Source of the DNA: Sphingobium aromaticiconvertens
GTDB taxonomy: Bacteria; Pseudomonadota; Alphaproteobacteria; Sphingomonadales; Sphingomonadaceae
Direction: 5' to 3'
DNA: 64,000 bases
NCBI RefSeq assembly: GCF_037154075.1
Contig: NZ_JBANRJ010000001.1
Coordinates: 3,591,501 to 3,655,500 of the forward strand
Shown: positions 25,239 to 34,402 of the stretch, in pieces
Position numbering within the stretch: position 1 is the first letter of the stretch
Layout: every line of letters starts with the position of its first letter
Translations under genes and position numbers: made by a program
Notes under the pieces: generated by a model
Databases searched by the model: none
What the model saw: only the letters and a program-made list of their open reading frames with translations
Told to the model about the DNA's origin: nothing

Positions 25239-26219
25239 TTAAGCGGCGAGCCTGCGGTGTTGCAAGCGCCGATATTCGATGGTCTTTCGCTTGATCCTTT
25301 CGCGCTGTTTGATGATGGCGGGAGCCCTGCCGAGGTAGGCGTCGGCGGGCGTCACGTTGTTCAGGCTCTCGTGGTAACGCTGGTTGTTGTAATGCTCGAC
25401 GAAGGCCTCGATCTGGGCCTCAAGGTCGCCGGGCAGGAAGTAGTTTTCCAGCAGGATGCGGTTTTTCAGGGTTTGGTGCCAGCGCTCGATCTTGCCTTGG
25501 GTCTGGGGGTGCATCGGAGCGCCGCGTACATGGCTCATCTTCTGGGCATCGATGTATTCCGCCAGTTCGCCCGCGATGTAGCTGGGGCCGTTATCGCTGA
25601 GCAGCCTGGGCTTGTGCAGCACGGTGGCGCTGTCGCAGCCGGAAGCCTTAAGGGCCAGGTCCAGCGTGTCGGTGACATCCTCGGCGCGCATGTTGGTGCA
25701 CAGTTTCCAGGCGATAATGTAGCGCGAGAAGTCGTCGAGCACGGTCGACAGGTACATCCAGCCCCACCCGATGATCTTGAAGTAGGTAAAATCGGTCTGC
25801 CACATCTCGTTCGGACGCGTGGTCTGGGTATGGAAGCGATCGGCGGCCTTGATCACCACATAGGCCGGACTGGTAATCAGATCGTGGGCCTTCAACAGGC
25901 GGTAAACGGTGGCCTCCGACACGAAGTAGCGCTTCTCGTCGGTGAAGCGCACCGCCAGTTCGCGCGGTGACAGCTCGCTGTAATCCAGCGCCATCTCGAC
26001 GATCTGGCCCTGGATATCGTCGCCGATGCGGTTCCACACCCGACTCGGCGCCGATGGCCGATCTTCCAGCGCCTCCGGCCCGCCTTCGACGAAGCGATCG
26101 TACCAGCGGTAGAACGTCCGGCGGGGGATGCCGAGTTTGTCCAGCGTGTGCTTGGCGGGCAGGTGCGACTGCTCGACGATCCGGATGATCTCGAGCTTTT
26201 CGGATGCGGGATACCTCAT
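25239..26219 (-). CDS. IS3-family transposase OrfB (DDE integrase)
   Basis: 326 residues. An HTH region is at the N-terminus (LPAKHTLDKLGIPRRTFYRWYDRF). The integrase core carries the DDE residues in MWQTDFTYF, LLSDNGPSY and QGKIERWHQTLKN. It is intact and probably active. It overlaps orfA by 4 bp, consistent with translational coupling or frameshifting. Confidence 0.93.
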   Translation of the reverse strand: MRYPASEKLEIIRIVEQSHLPAKHTLDKLGIPRRTFYRWYDRFVEGGPEALEDRPSAPSRVWNRIGDDIQGQIVEMALDYSELSPRELAVRFTDEKRYFVSEATVYRLLKAHDLITSPAYVVIKAADRFHTQTTRPNEMWQTDFTYFKIIGWGWMYLSTVLDDFSRYIIAWKLCTNMRAEDVTDTLDLALKASGCDSATVLHKPRLLSDNGPSYIAGELAEYIDAQKMSHVRGAPMHPQTQGKIERWHQTLKNRILLENYFLPGDLEAQIEAFVEHYNNQRYHESLNNVTPADAYLGRAPAIIKQRERIKRKTIEYRRLQHRRLAA

Positions 26220-26602
26220 TCGTCGTCGCCCCCATCCGCGATCATGCTTTTTTTAAGCAGGCGGTTTTCCAGCGTCAGGTCGGCCACGCATTCCTTCAGG
26301 GCACGGGCCTCGCGGCGCAGATCCTGCACCTCGCCAGTGGTCGCAGCACGGGCGGTGTCACCGGCCAGGCGCCGCTTGCCCGCTTCCATGAACTCCTTCG
26401 ACCAGGTGTAATACAGGCTTTGGGCAATGCCTTCCTTGCGGCACAACTCGGCGATGCTGTCCTCGCCGCGCAGACCGTCCAGCACAATACGGATCTTGTC
26501 TTCGGCTGAGAAATGGCGCCGGGTCTGCCGCCGGATATCCTTCACAACACGCTCAGCAGGGGCCTTTGTCGGCGAATTTTTCAAGGAGGGTTTGGGCTTC
26601 AT
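26216..26602 (-). CDS. IS3-family transposase OrfA
   Basis: 128 residues. An HTH_8-type domain contains RRHFSAEDKIRIVLDGLRG and SIAELCRKEGIAQSLYYTW. A leucine-zipper-like helix (ARALKECVADLTLENRLLKK) follows. It supplies the DNA-binding part of the OrfAB transposase. Confidence 0.9.
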   Translation of the reverse strand: MKPKPSLKNSPTKAPAERVVKDIRRQTRRHFSAEDKIRIVLDGLRGEDSIAELCRKEGIAQSLYYTWSKEFMEAGKRRLAGDTARAATTGEVQDLRREARALKECVADLTLENRLLKKSMIADGGDDE

Positions 26603-26650
26603 CTTCGTTCCTTCGTCACTACGACGAAGCCCAAACCCTCCTTAATTTAC

Positions 26651-27919
26651 AACCTCAAATCTGTGCCATTGGTGCTGACGGCGGACAGCGCCAGTGCGGA
26701 GGGCGGGGCGACTGGCTCGCTCTACGAGCAGGCTTTCATGAGCCGCTTCGATGAAACCGTCGAGGAGATGCTCGCCCATATCGACGATCTGGGCGGGCCG
26801 CGTTCCTACGGCAATTATCCGGCCGGCTGGGGATGGGCGATGGGCGCGCCGTTTCAATATTACAAGCAGACCGCCTCGCATCTGGGCGGCGTGCGCAACG
26901 ATCTGGTCATCTCCTGGCCCTCGCGCATCAAGGATGTGGGCAAGGTGCGGACACAGTTCCATTTCGTATCGGACATTGTGCCGACTATATTGGAAGCGAC
27001 CGGAATCAAGGCACCAGAGACGCTGGAGGGCGTGCAGCAGAAGCCGCTGGACGGCACCAGCATGACCTACAGCTTCGACAATGCCAGAGCGCCCTCGCAC
27101 CGCCGCACGCAGGTGTTCGAGACGATGCAGAATCTGGCCATCTATCATGACGGTTGGTGGGCCAACACGACTCCGCTTGAAGCCCCTTGGGACTTCTTCA
27201 AGCCGGACCAGAAGACCGGCGGCGACAATCGCGAGTGGCAGCTTTATGATCTGCGCAAGGACTATGCGCAAGCGGTCGACCTGTCAAAACGGGAGCCGAC
27301 GAAGCTGAAGGAAATGCAGGCGCTGTTCTGGTCAGAGGCGAAGGCGAACAATATCCTGCCGATCCATGCGCCATGGGAGGGGCCGAAAGGGCGGCCGACC
27401 GCACTGCCGCCGGGCAAGAGCTTCACCTTCAAGGGGCCCATCTCGCGCCTCCCAACGACTGCGGCGCCCAACATGATCGGCAAGTCTTTCACCATTGTCA
27501 CCGATGTGGACCTGAGTGGGGCTCAGGCGAGCGGCGTCATCGTCACTCATGGCGGCAGGTTCGGCGGCTATGCCCTCTATCTGGATAAGGGCGTGCCGGT
27601 CTTCCACTATAATGCGCTGGGAACCGAGCAATATAACATGCGCGCGGCCGCGCCGCTTGCGCCTGGACGCCACAGGGTCCGCGTGACATTTCAGATTGAA
27701 AAGCCGGTCGCGGGCTCGGGCGGCGAGTTCCGAATGGCGTTGGATGGACAGGACGCGGCTTCGGTCCACGCGAAGCGGACGATCGCGACCCGCAACTCGC
27801 TGCGCGAGGGACTCGACATAGGGCAAGATACGCTGACCCCGGTGACGGACGCCTACTCCATCGAGAACAGCGGGCTTCAGGGGCGCGTCAACGATGTTAC
27901 TTTCACGCTGGGCGATTGA
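26651..27919 (+). pseudogene. Arylsulfatase, 5'-truncated by the IS3 element
   Basis: About 420 codons of an alkaline-phosphatase-fold sulfatase remain. The surviving text starts near SASAEGGATGSLYEQAF, includes FVSDIVPTILEATGI and LYDLRKDYAQAVDLS, and ends with a C-terminal jelly-roll-like domain. The N-terminal half, with the CxPSR formylglycine site and the first metal ligands, is absent, replaced by the IS end. Although the frame is open from within the IS, the product cannot be a sulfatase. The gene once preceded an FGE gene (27933), matching the usual sulfatase and activator pairing. Confidence 0.85.
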
Positions 27920-27932
27920 CGGGGCCGGCGGG

Positions 27933-28190
27933 ATGACGCTCATCTCCGGCGGCACCTTCACTAGGGGATCCAACCGCTTCTACCCCGAGGAAAGGCCCAA
28001 GCGGAATGTTCGCGTCGATGCCTTCTGGATCGATGATGCGCCGGTGACGAACCGCGAATTTTCGGCCTTCGCCCGCGCCACTGGCCAGGTCACCTTCGCG
28101 GAGATCGCGCCAGATCCGCGCGATTATCCCGGCATGCCGCCCGAACTGGCGCAGCCCGGATCGCTGGTATTCAACAAAACGCGCGGACAG
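27933..28190 (+). pseudogene. Formylglycine-generating enzyme (sulfatase-modifying factor), 3'-truncated
   Basis: The N-terminal ~85 residues of an FGE/SUMF1-family protein are recognisable: MTLISGGTFTRGS, then FYPEERPKRNVRVDAFWID, PVTNREFSAFARATG and DYPGMPPELAQPGSLVF. After about 28190 the similarity stops and the frame runs into unrelated sequence antisense to the TetR gene, ending at 28445. The catalytic cysteines in the C-terminal part are missing, so the enzyme is dead. Confidence 0.85.
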
Positions 28191-28238
28191 GCGACGTGGC
28201 TTATTTGCTTTGAATGCCTGCGCTCCAATATCCCGGAA

Positions 28239-28904
28239 CTACGTTGGCCTCAGTCTCAGCGGCATGCACATGCCATCCACGATCTGCTCCATCGTATCTT
28301 CCAGCGCGTCCTGGAAGGATTCACCAAAGGCGGATTCATCTGTCCCATGATGACGCATCAAAATATTAAGGAACATAAGGCTGACGCTTATCAGCCTCCG
28401 CTGCGCAACATAGGGTGGAAGATAGTCGACCCGCTCACGCATTAGCCGCAATGCCAGTGTCAGATTGGGTGGTTCCGAGCCGCCGAAATCCCCGAATTCA
28501 GGAGAGCGGCTCTGAAGAAGATATTGGCTCAGGAAACTGGCATAGGAATGGTTGCCGTCAGCATCTTGTAGATCAAGTTGTGGCAGGAGGATGATTTCTA
28601 AAATGGTTCGAGCATCCTTCAGACGATCGCCGATCCTGGCCAGGTGCAGCATTGCTCCGCGAGCCGTTTCCATCTGATCCATCCGGTAGTCGAATATTGC
28701 CCGAACCAGGCCTTCGCGGGAGCCAAAATGATATTGCACCGCGGCGTGATTGCCCTGCCCCGCTTTTGTGGCGATTTCTCGCATAGAGGCGCCATTGATC
28801 CCGTTTTTTGCAAACAGCTGCTCACCGGCCAGGATAAGGCGCGTTTTTCCGTCGATTATGTCGGCTGACACGGCTTCATCGATCTTAATTTTCGCGTTCG
28901 CCAA
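28239..28904 (-). CDS. TetR-family regulator (TetR-1)
   Basis: 221 residues from a probable TTG start preceded by AGGA. The N-terminal TetR HTH covers about 20-65 (LAGEQLFAKNGINGASMREIATKAGQGNHAAVQYHFGSREGLVRAI in outline), and the C-terminal domain is all helical. It is divergent from the LLM monooxygenase gene at 29233. The shared 328-bp region holds the palindrome CTAATCGTCATTAG. It is therefore one of two candidates for the repressor of the catabolic island. Confidence 0.9.
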   Translation of the reverse strand: MANAKIKIDEAVSADIIDGKTRLILAGEQLFAKNGINGASMREIATKAGQGNHAAVQYHFGSREGLVRAIFDYRMDQMETARGAMLHLARIGDRLKDARTILEIILLPQLDLQDADGNHSYASFLSQYLLQSRSPEFGDFGGSEPPNLTLALRLMRERVDYLPPYVAQRRLISVSLMFLNILMRHHGTDESAFGESFQDALEDTMEQIVDGMCMPLRLRPT

Positions 28905-29111
28905 TGCACGATCCTAAAACATGTGTAATATTTTTCCTGGCCGCAGACGTAAGTTGGTGGGATAACGAGCGCAATTATAGCCAGTTTTTTTTGCTACACA
29001 AATTTTCGCGAAACCTCAACGGTTTCTGGCGACGCCGCGCCCCTCCCTCGACCCCGTTTGGCCGGAAATCAAACATGCACTTTGCTGCCAAGCTCATTCC
29101 ATAATTTACAC

Positions 29112-29156
29112 TTGACTTAAAATAGGCTGTGGGATTATCACCCTAATCGTCATTAG
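29112..29156 (+). promoter_or_regulatory. Promoter TTGACT-N17-TTATCA with downstream CTAAT-N4-ATTAG operator
   Basis: -35 at 29112-29117, -10 at 29135-29140, and the perfect 14-bp palindrome at 29143-29156 just after the -10. This fits repression of the LLM gene at 29233. Confidence 0.6.
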
Positions 29157-29232
29157 ATAGCGTCATGCCGGAACCCGCACGAGAAGATGGGAAAAGCTGG
29201 TGCGATGCAATCGACGCTTAAGGAGAGAATTC

Positions 29233-30372
29233 ATGGCGATGGAAACCGGCCTCATCTTCCACCCCTATATGCGCCCCGGACGCACGGCGAAGCAAACGTT
29301 CGAATGGGGTGTCCAGAACTCCGTGGCCTGCGACAAGGCGGGCTTCACATCCATGATGATCTCCGAACATGCGTCGCAGATCTGGGAGAACATCCCTAAC
29401 CCCGAGTTGATCATGGCCGCGGCCGCGTTGCAGACCAGCCAGATCCGGTTCGCGCCGATGGCGCACATCCTGCCACATCAGCATCCGGCGAAGCTGGCGG
29501 TGATGATCGGTTGGCTTTCGCAAATCCTGGAAGGGCGTTATTTCCTGGGTATCGGCGCCGGCGCCTATCCGCAGGCATCCTATATGCACGGCATCAAAGA
29601 TGCAGAGCCGCAGATGCTGAACGAGATGGTCCGCGAATCCTTGACCATCATGGAAAAGATCTGGAAGCGCGAGCCCTTCTTTTATGAAGGTAAATTCTGG
29701 GATGCAGGCTTTCCCGAAGAAGCGCCTGCCGAGACCGAGGACGATGAGCAGCACCTGCTCGCGAATTTCGCACCTTATAACGGCGCATTGCCGGAAATCG
29801 CGGTCACCGGCTTCAGCGCCAACTCCCCGTCGATGAAGCTTGCGGGCGAGCGCAATTTCAAGCCGGTCTCGATCTTCTCGGGTCTGGACGCGCTAAAGCG
29901 TCACTGGGAAATCTATTCGGAGGCCAATATCAAGGCGGGCTTCACGCCAGACCGTCAGCGCCATGCCGTGTCGCAGACGGTGTTCTGCGCCGACACCGAC
30001 GCGGAAGCCAAGCGCCTGGTCATGGAAGGGCCGATCGGTTACTGCTTCAACAAATATCTGATCCCGATCTGGCATCGGTTCGGCATGATGGACGGCTTCG
30101 CCAAGGACGCGGGCATCGATCCGGCCGACGCGGATCTGGAATTCCTGGTCGACAACGTCTTCGTCGTTGGTTCGCCTGATACCGTGGTCGACAAGCTCAA
30201 CACGCTGTTCGAAGGATGCGGCGGCTGGGGAACCCTCCAGGTTGAATCGCACGACTATTATGACGATCCATCGCCATGGTGGAACTCGCTGGAACTGATC
30301 GCCAAGGAAGTGGCGCCACGGGTTAAACTGCCCGGCGCAAAAGCAGCGGTAGCGGAAAACATAGCCGCCTGA
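29233..30372 (+). CDS. Luciferase-like (LLM) flavin-dependent monooxygenase 1
   Basis: 379 residues, ATG after AGGAGAG. It is a bacterial-luciferase-like TIM-barrel family oxidoreductase using reduced FMN. Family text includes DKAGFTSMMISEHASQIW, IRFAPMAHILPHQHPAKLA, GRYFLGIGAGAYP and the late GSPDTVVDKLNTL. Members include the type II Baeyer-Villiger monooxygenases of camphor degradation (diketocamphane monooxygenases). In this island, with a flavin reductase and a CYP101-like P450, a ring-oxygenating role is plausible. It is monocistronic, closed by a strong terminator. Confidence 0.88.
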   Translation: MAMETGLIFHPYMRPGRTAKQTFEWGVQNSVACDKAGFTSMMISEHASQIWENIPNPELIMAAAALQTSQIRFAPMAHILPHQHPAKLAVMIGWLSQILEGRYFLGIGAGAYPQASYMHGIKDAEPQMLNEMVRESLTIMEKIWKREPFFYEGKFWDAGFPEEAPAETEDDEQHLLANFAPYNGALPEIAVTGFSANSPSMKLAGERNFKPVSIFSGLDALKRHWEIYSEANIKAGFTPDRQRHAVSQTVFCADTDAEAKRLVMEGPIGYCFNKYLIPIWHRFGMMDGFAKDAGIDPADADLEFLVDNVFVVGSPDTVVDKLNTLFEGCGGWGTLQVESHDYYDDPSPWWNSLELIAKEVAPRVKLPGAKAAVAENIAA

Positions 30373-30388
30373 ACGCGATAGATGACAA

Positions 30389-30418
30389 AAAGGGCGGGGA
30401 GTGAAATCCCCGCCCTTT
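30389..30418 (+). terminator. Rho-independent-like terminator after LLM 1
   Basis: 12-bp stem AAAGGGCGGGGA/TCCCCGCCCTTT with a 6-nt loop. It probably serves both converging transcripts. Confidence 0.75.
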
Positions 30419-30494
30419 GGCATGTCTGTTGGGAACAGGCCCACTTCACGTTGATCCGTTCGTTGCGAACGGGATGTTAGGGTTTCATTGCCCT

Positions 30495-31097
30495 TTAAAC
30501 AGCGTCAGAATTGCTATTGGCAAATCCGTGCAGCAACAGGTCCGCCGCCTGTTCCGCGATTTGGGCTGGCCCTAATTTGCCCGGACGATACCAGGAAGAG
30601 CAAGATTCCAGCATGGCGATCAGGAACTTCCTGACCACGGTCGCATCGAGCGCCGCAGTCGCGCTACCGTCCGCTTGGGCCGCGACGATGAGGTCGCGCC
30701 AATAATTGTCGAAGCTGGAATAGGCGGCCAACACCCGCCGCCGCATTTCGTCCGGCAGGTCGTCGAACACGCGCGCAACGGCGGAGGAATAATCGTCACC
30801 GGACAGCAGGAAGTCGATATGCGCCACGATCGCGGCCCTGAGGCGTACCAAAGGGCGCGCACCTGGTCCCAGGACTTCGACGCGGGCCACAATATGGCGG
30901 CTGTTGTGATAAATGCCTTCCATCATCACTTCCTCGACCAGATGATCCTTGGACGGAAAATGATGATAGATGCTGGGCGCCAACATCCCGGCGCCCTTGG
31001 CGATCTCGCTCAGTTTTGCGCCAGCCAGCCCCTTTTGCCGGAGGACTGTCGCCGCGGAATCGAGAATCCGCGTTCGGCCATTATCTGCGTGTACCAT
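30495..31097 (-). CDS. TetR-family regulator (TetR-2)
   Basis: About 200 residues; ATG 31097, with an in-frame TTG at 31112 as alternative. The N-terminal TetR HTH contains ILDSAATVLRQKGLAGAKLSEIAKGAGM and APSIYHHFPSKDHLVEEV. The C-terminal ligand domain matches the TetR_C_33-like group. It is the last minus-strand gene behind LLM 2, enoyl-CoA hydratase and the SMP-30 lactonase (55-bp gap), so it may be co-expressed with the enzymes it controls. It is a candidate for binding CTAAT-N4-ATTAG. Confidence 0.9.
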   Translation of the reverse strand: MVHADNGRTRILDSAATVLRQKGLAGAKLSEIAKGAGMLAPSIYHHFPSKDHLVEEVMMEGIYHNSRHIVARVEVLGPGARPLVRLRAAIVAHIDFLLSGDDYSSAVARVFDDLPDEMRRRVLAAYSSFDNYWRDLIVAAQADGSATAALDATVVRKFLIAMLESCSSWYRPGKLGPAQIAEQAADLLLHGFANSNSDAV

Positions 31098-31152
31098 GGC
31101 CTCCCTTAGCAAAAATAAGTGGTAAAGACAGTCCTATGGGTGGCTTTGCGCC

Positions 31153-32088
31153 TTATCCGGCATAAGCGCAGTTAGGCACGCCGGGTGCGGGCGGGTTCAG
31201 TATCTCGAATAATCCCCCCGCAAGAGGCTGTTTCGCGAATGTTTCTGCTGAAAAACCTTGCGATCCGGTAATCAGGAACAATCGCGAACAGTCGCTGCCG
31301 CCGAAGGCCGGGCGAAGCCCCCGGCGCACGGGCAAGCGTCGTTCCTCCAGCAAAGTCGCGTCCGGCGCGAACCGCCGCAACACCCAGCTTTCATAGAAGG
31401 CCATCCAGATACAGCCATCGACATCCACCGCCATGCCATCGGGATAGCCATCCTCCGGCTTGAAGTTCAGGAAGTCGCGCCGGTTCGACAAGATGCCGTC
31501 GTCCGAAACATCATAAGCCCAGCTGACCAGCGGCATGGAATCGTTCACATAGGCGGTCCGGCCATCCGGGCTGAACGCCGGTCCATTGGCCGTCACGATA
31601 TTGCGCTCCTGCGTGCTGACGCTGCCATCCGCGTCGAGCCGATAAAGTTCGCCGGTGTTGCGCACGTCCAGATTGCCGAGCGTGCTTTCCTTATCGTCCG
31701 TCGTGGTGCTTTCGTCCCACTGGCTGGAATCGCAGGAGCCGGACCAGTAGCGACCTTGACGATCAGTGACGCCATCGTTGAGCCGCGCAATCCTGGGATT
31801 GGGTATCGGATGGATGAATGGCGCATAGATCTGCCTGTGGGGATCTGCATGCGCGAAGCCGTCGGCGCAGGAGGCAATGAATCCGCCACTGGCGCGCGGC
31901 GCGATCGCGCTGATCCAGGCTGGGGCGGCCCAGCGTCCGGTCTGGCCGCTGTCCAGATGAAACCAGTTGATGCTGGGTGCTTCGATATCGACCCAGTAGA
32001 TGCAGCCGTCCCGCTCGTCCCAGACCGTGCTTTCGCCCAATATGGCCTTGGCATCCCACAGGCAACGCCAGCCTTCACCTTCCATCAT
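31153..32088 (-). CDS. SMP-30/gluconolactonase-like lactonase
   Basis: 311 residues, a six-bladed propeller hydrolase that uses a divalent metal. Metal-ligand text of the family is present: GESTVWDERDGCIYWVDIE (Glu), RLNDGVTDRQGRYWSG (Asn), NGPAFSPDGRTAYVNDS (Asn) and YPDGMAVDVDGCIWMA (Asp). These proteins open lactones. Given the Baeyer-Villiger-type LLM monooxygenases in the same operon, it probably hydrolyses the ring-expanded lactone. It lies 19 bp after the enoyl-CoA hydratase gene. Confidence 0.88.
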   Translation of the reverse strand: MMEGEGWRCLWDAKAILGESTVWDERDGCIYWVDIEAPSINWFHLDSGQTGRWAAPAWISAIAPRASGGFIASCADGFAHADPHRQIYAPFIHPIPNPRIARLNDGVTDRQGRYWSGSCDSSQWDESTTTDDKESTLGNLDVRNTGELYRLDADGSVSTQERNIVTANGPAFSPDGRTAYVNDSMPLVSWAYDVSDDGILSNRRDFLNFKPEDGYPDGMAVDVDGCIWMAFYESWVLRRFAPDATLLEERRLPVRRGLRPAFGGSDCSRLFLITGSQGFSAETFAKQPLAGGLFEILNPPAPGVPNCAYAG

Positions 32089-32107
32089 CGCATCATCCTG
32101 TCTGCCG

Positions 32108-32959
32108 TCATAGCTTGACTACCGGGTCGCCAAAGGGTTCGTCGCGCTGGCGGACCGCCTCCTTCAAACCCTCGTTCCGTACCGTGTCGTTGAATCGCGT
32201 GCGACTGGCCGCGAGGTGCCCGCGCGCATCCATTTCCGCAGCCATGCGCTGCAAGGTGCGTGCCCCCATCAGCTCCAGGCCGATATTGACGATCCGCTTG
32301 TTGGCGCTCAGAAGATCGGTGTCGATCTGCGCGAGCCGGGTCGCCAGGGCGGCGACTTCCGCATCCAGCTGGTCGGCAGGAACCGCCTTGAGCGCCAGCC
32401 CGATCCGGGCGGCATCGCTACCCCGAATGGAATCCCCGGTCAGCAGCAGCCGCTTGGCCCATTGCGGCCCCACCAGATACAGCCACATATGGCTTGGGAG
32501 CGACCCTTGCGAGCGAGCAGGGGGAAAGCCGAACAAGGCGTCATCCGCGCAGATCACCATGTCGCATAGCAGAGCCAGGTCAGTCCCGCCCGCCAGGCAA
32601 CGGCCATGGACTTGGGCGATGACGGGCTTGTGCATGTCGAACAGCGCCATGCGGAGCCGCTGCGCCTTTTCCTGATGCCAGCTATCGTCGTCGAATTTCG
32701 CACGACCGCGCTTGTGATCGATCTGTCCTGGTATCGGCTGGTCGTATTTTTGAAGGTCATAGCCGGAACAGAAATCCGGCCCAGCCGCCTTCAGAACGAT
32801 GGCATGGACGCGATTATCCTCGTCCGCCTCCCATAGCAGGGCACTCAGCCGCTCCTGCAATGGCTCGCTTAGCGCATTGCGCTTTTCGGGTCGATTGAGG
32901 GTGATCCAGGCCGTACCGTCACGGACTTCGTACAGCACCGGCTGCGCAGCATCTTCCAT
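32108..32959 (-). CDS. Enoyl-CoA hydratase/isomerase family protein 1
   Basis: About 283 residues (ATG at 32959 with AAGAGG; an ATG two codons earlier lies directly on that site). Crotonase fold: AWITLNRPEKRNALSEPL, the oxyanion-loop text GPDFCSGYDLQKY and HGRCLAGGTDLALLCDM. It acts on acyl-CoA intermediates after CoA activation. An insertion around residues 78-95 (PGQIDHKRGRAKFDDD) is longer than in housekeeping hydratases. It is in the operon LLM 2, hydratase, lactonase. Confidence 0.87.
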   Translation of the reverse strand: MEDAAQPVLYEVRDGTAWITLNRPEKRNALSEPLQERLSALLWEADEDNRVHAIVLKAAGPDFCSGYDLQKYDQPIPGQIDHKRGRAKFDDDSWHQEKAQRLRMALFDMHKPVIAQVHGRCLAGGTDLALLCDMVICADDALFGFPPARSQGSLPSHMWLYLVGPQWAKRLLLTGDSIRGSDAARIGLALKAVPADQLDAEVAALATRLAQIDTDLLSANKRIVNIGLELMGARTLQRMAAEMDARGHLAASRTRFNDTVRNEGLKEAVRQRDEPFGDPVVKL

Positions 32960-33000
32960 GTTCATCCTCTTATCCCGCCCACAGCCAAGGTATCAGCAGA

Positions 33001-34110
33001 TCAGGCCACCGATTGCAGCGGGGAAGGTGCTGCGATTGGCGCAGAAACGTCGATGTCCTTCAAATGCGGCAGAACCTTGCGCGCGAAAAGCTCATAATTG
33101 TCGCGACCGACATCGAAGGGCATGTCGCCAAACTGGGTATAGACGATGAAGCTGCCGACCTCGAAGCGATCGACCATCGCCTTCATCTTTTCCACAACCT
33201 CCTCTGGACGCCCCCAGATCTGGAGGTCAGCGAGGAAATTATTGAATTTTTCGATACCATGTTTCTCCACGCTGTTGGCCAGCGCGCCATAATATTCATA
33301 GCCTTCGATCTTCTCGAATTCCTTGTTCCCAAACTGGTAGAAGGAGGATGTCGATCGGGCATATTCGAGCAGATATTTGTCGCGCATCTCCTGCGCCCTG
33401 GCCGCATCTTCATTGACCGCGACGAAAGCGACGACGACGGGCTTTGGCGCCGGTCGTCCTTGCATGGCGAAGAATCGGTCGCGATAGCTGGCGATATCTT
33501 CCGCCACCCGGTCCCAGGGCTTCTGGGCAATGACCATCAAGCCGACATCCAGGTTGGCCATCAGCTTGACCGACTCAGGCGATACGGCCGAGGCGAACAC
33601 GCGGCCGCGATAGCTGGCATAAGGGCGCGGGCGCAGTTCGACGCGTGGCTGTTGCAGATATTTGCCGTCATATTCCATGACGCCGGTTTCCAGCGCTTCC
33701 AGCAGCGCTTCGGCATATTCGCGAAATCGCTGACGCGCTTCGCCCATCGGGACCTGAAACCCGTCAAACTCACCTTTGCCCAAGCCGCGACCAATGCCCA
33801 GAATAGCGCGACCTTCGGACAACTGGTCGAGCAGGAGGAAGCTTTCGGCGATGCGGACCGGGTTCTGCCACGGCAGCACTGTGACGGTCGTGCCCAGCTT
33901 GATCCGCCTGGTCTTGGCGGCGACCCAGGACAGGAACTGGGGCACGTTGGGCGTCATCATATAGCCTGTAAAATGATGCTCTGGCGTCCAGACGGAGTCG
34001 AAGCCACGATCTTCCGCCCCCGCCGCCAGTGACAGTTCGTGCCGGAAAACCTCTATATCGCTGACCTGATCCTTCAGATTCTGGAACGTCAGCCCCAAAC
34101 CCACATCCAT
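33001..34110 (-). CDS. Luciferase-like (LLM) flavin-dependent monooxygenase 2
   Basis: About 369 residues; ATG 34110 with GGAGG at good spacing (an upstream TTG is in frame). LLM-class text: AEDRGFDSVWTPEHHFTGYM, RRIKLGTTVTVLPWQNPVRIAE, GRAILGIGRGLGKGEFDGF and late GRPEEVVEKMKAM. It belongs to the group that includes luciferase-like hydrocarbon and cyclic ketone monooxygenases. It is the first gene of a minus-strand operon and carries the operator at 34142-34155 just upstream. Confidence 0.88.
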   Translation of the reverse strand: MDVGLGLTFQNLKDQVSDIEVFRHELSLAAGAEDRGFDSVWTPEHHFTGYMMTPNVPQFLSWVAAKTRRIKLGTTVTVLPWQNPVRIAESFLLLDQLSEGRAILGIGRGLGKGEFDGFQVPMGEARQRFREYAEALLEALETGVMEYDGKYLQQPRVELRPRPYASYRGRVFASAVSPESVKLMANLDVGLMVIAQKPWDRVAEDIASYRDRFFAMQGRPAPKPVVVAFVAVNEDAARAQEMRDKYLLEYARSTSSFYQFGNKEFEKIEGYEYYGALANSVEKHGIEKFNNFLADLQIWGRPEEVVEKMKAMVDRFEVGSFIVYTQFGDMPFDVGRDNYELFARKVLPHLKDIDVSAPIAAPSPLQSVA

Positions 34111-34141
34111 ATATGCCTCCAAAACATCCTGCTTAATTTAA

Positions 34142-34155
34142 CTAATCAAAATTAG
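34142..34155. promoter_or_regulatory. Operator CTAAT-CAAA-ATTAG upstream of LLM 2 operon
   Basis: Perfect 5-bp arms with a 4-bp spacer, 31 bp upstream of the LLM 2 start codon. Confidence 0.55.
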
Positions 34156-34342
34156 GCCAGCTTGGCAAGTCCTTTGCTAAAACTTTGCAGGCAGGCCGGA
34201 TAAACACCACCATGAATTGCCGACTTTTGAACGCCGGGTTATGGAATAAATCGTCCATTTTTTCGCGATATTCTCTGATTTTAGGCCCTGTGGCGGCAGG
34301 CCGTTTCATCCAGGGGCGCCAGATGCGAAAAATCGATGCTGC

Positions 34343-34383
34343 TTGACGCAAAAGTTCAAAAGCGGCATATTAATCGTAATTAG
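34343..34383 (+). promoter_or_regulatory. Promoter TTGACG-N17-CATATT with overlapping TTAAT-CGTA-ATTAG operator
   Basis: -35 at 34343-34348, -10 at 34366-34371. The palindrome (one mismatch) at 34370-34383 overlaps the end of the -10. It drives acyl-CoA synthetase and ribB. Confidence 0.58.
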
Positions 34384-34402
34384 GTAAAGGAGAGATGTTG
34401 CG

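Larger units (their letters stand above)
25199..26650 (-). mobile_element. IS3-family insertion sequence
   Basis: The element carries orfA and orfB with an ATGA overlap. Imperfect terminal inverted repeats are visible: one end reads inward GTAAATTAGCGGAGTGCGGG, and the other, read on the minus strand, TGTAAATTAAGGAGGGTTTG. No target duplication is evident, so an IS-mediated deletion of the flank is possible. The right end interrupts the sulfatase remnant. Near the right end a second inverted pair (AAGGAGGGTTTGGGCTTC and its complement, 26583-26643) spans the orfA start. Confidence 0.85.

Noticed and set aside
27920..28445. Intact 183-codon FGE-like protein
   Set aside because: Only the first ~85 codons match the family; the rest is antisense to the TetR gene and lacks the catalytic cysteines.
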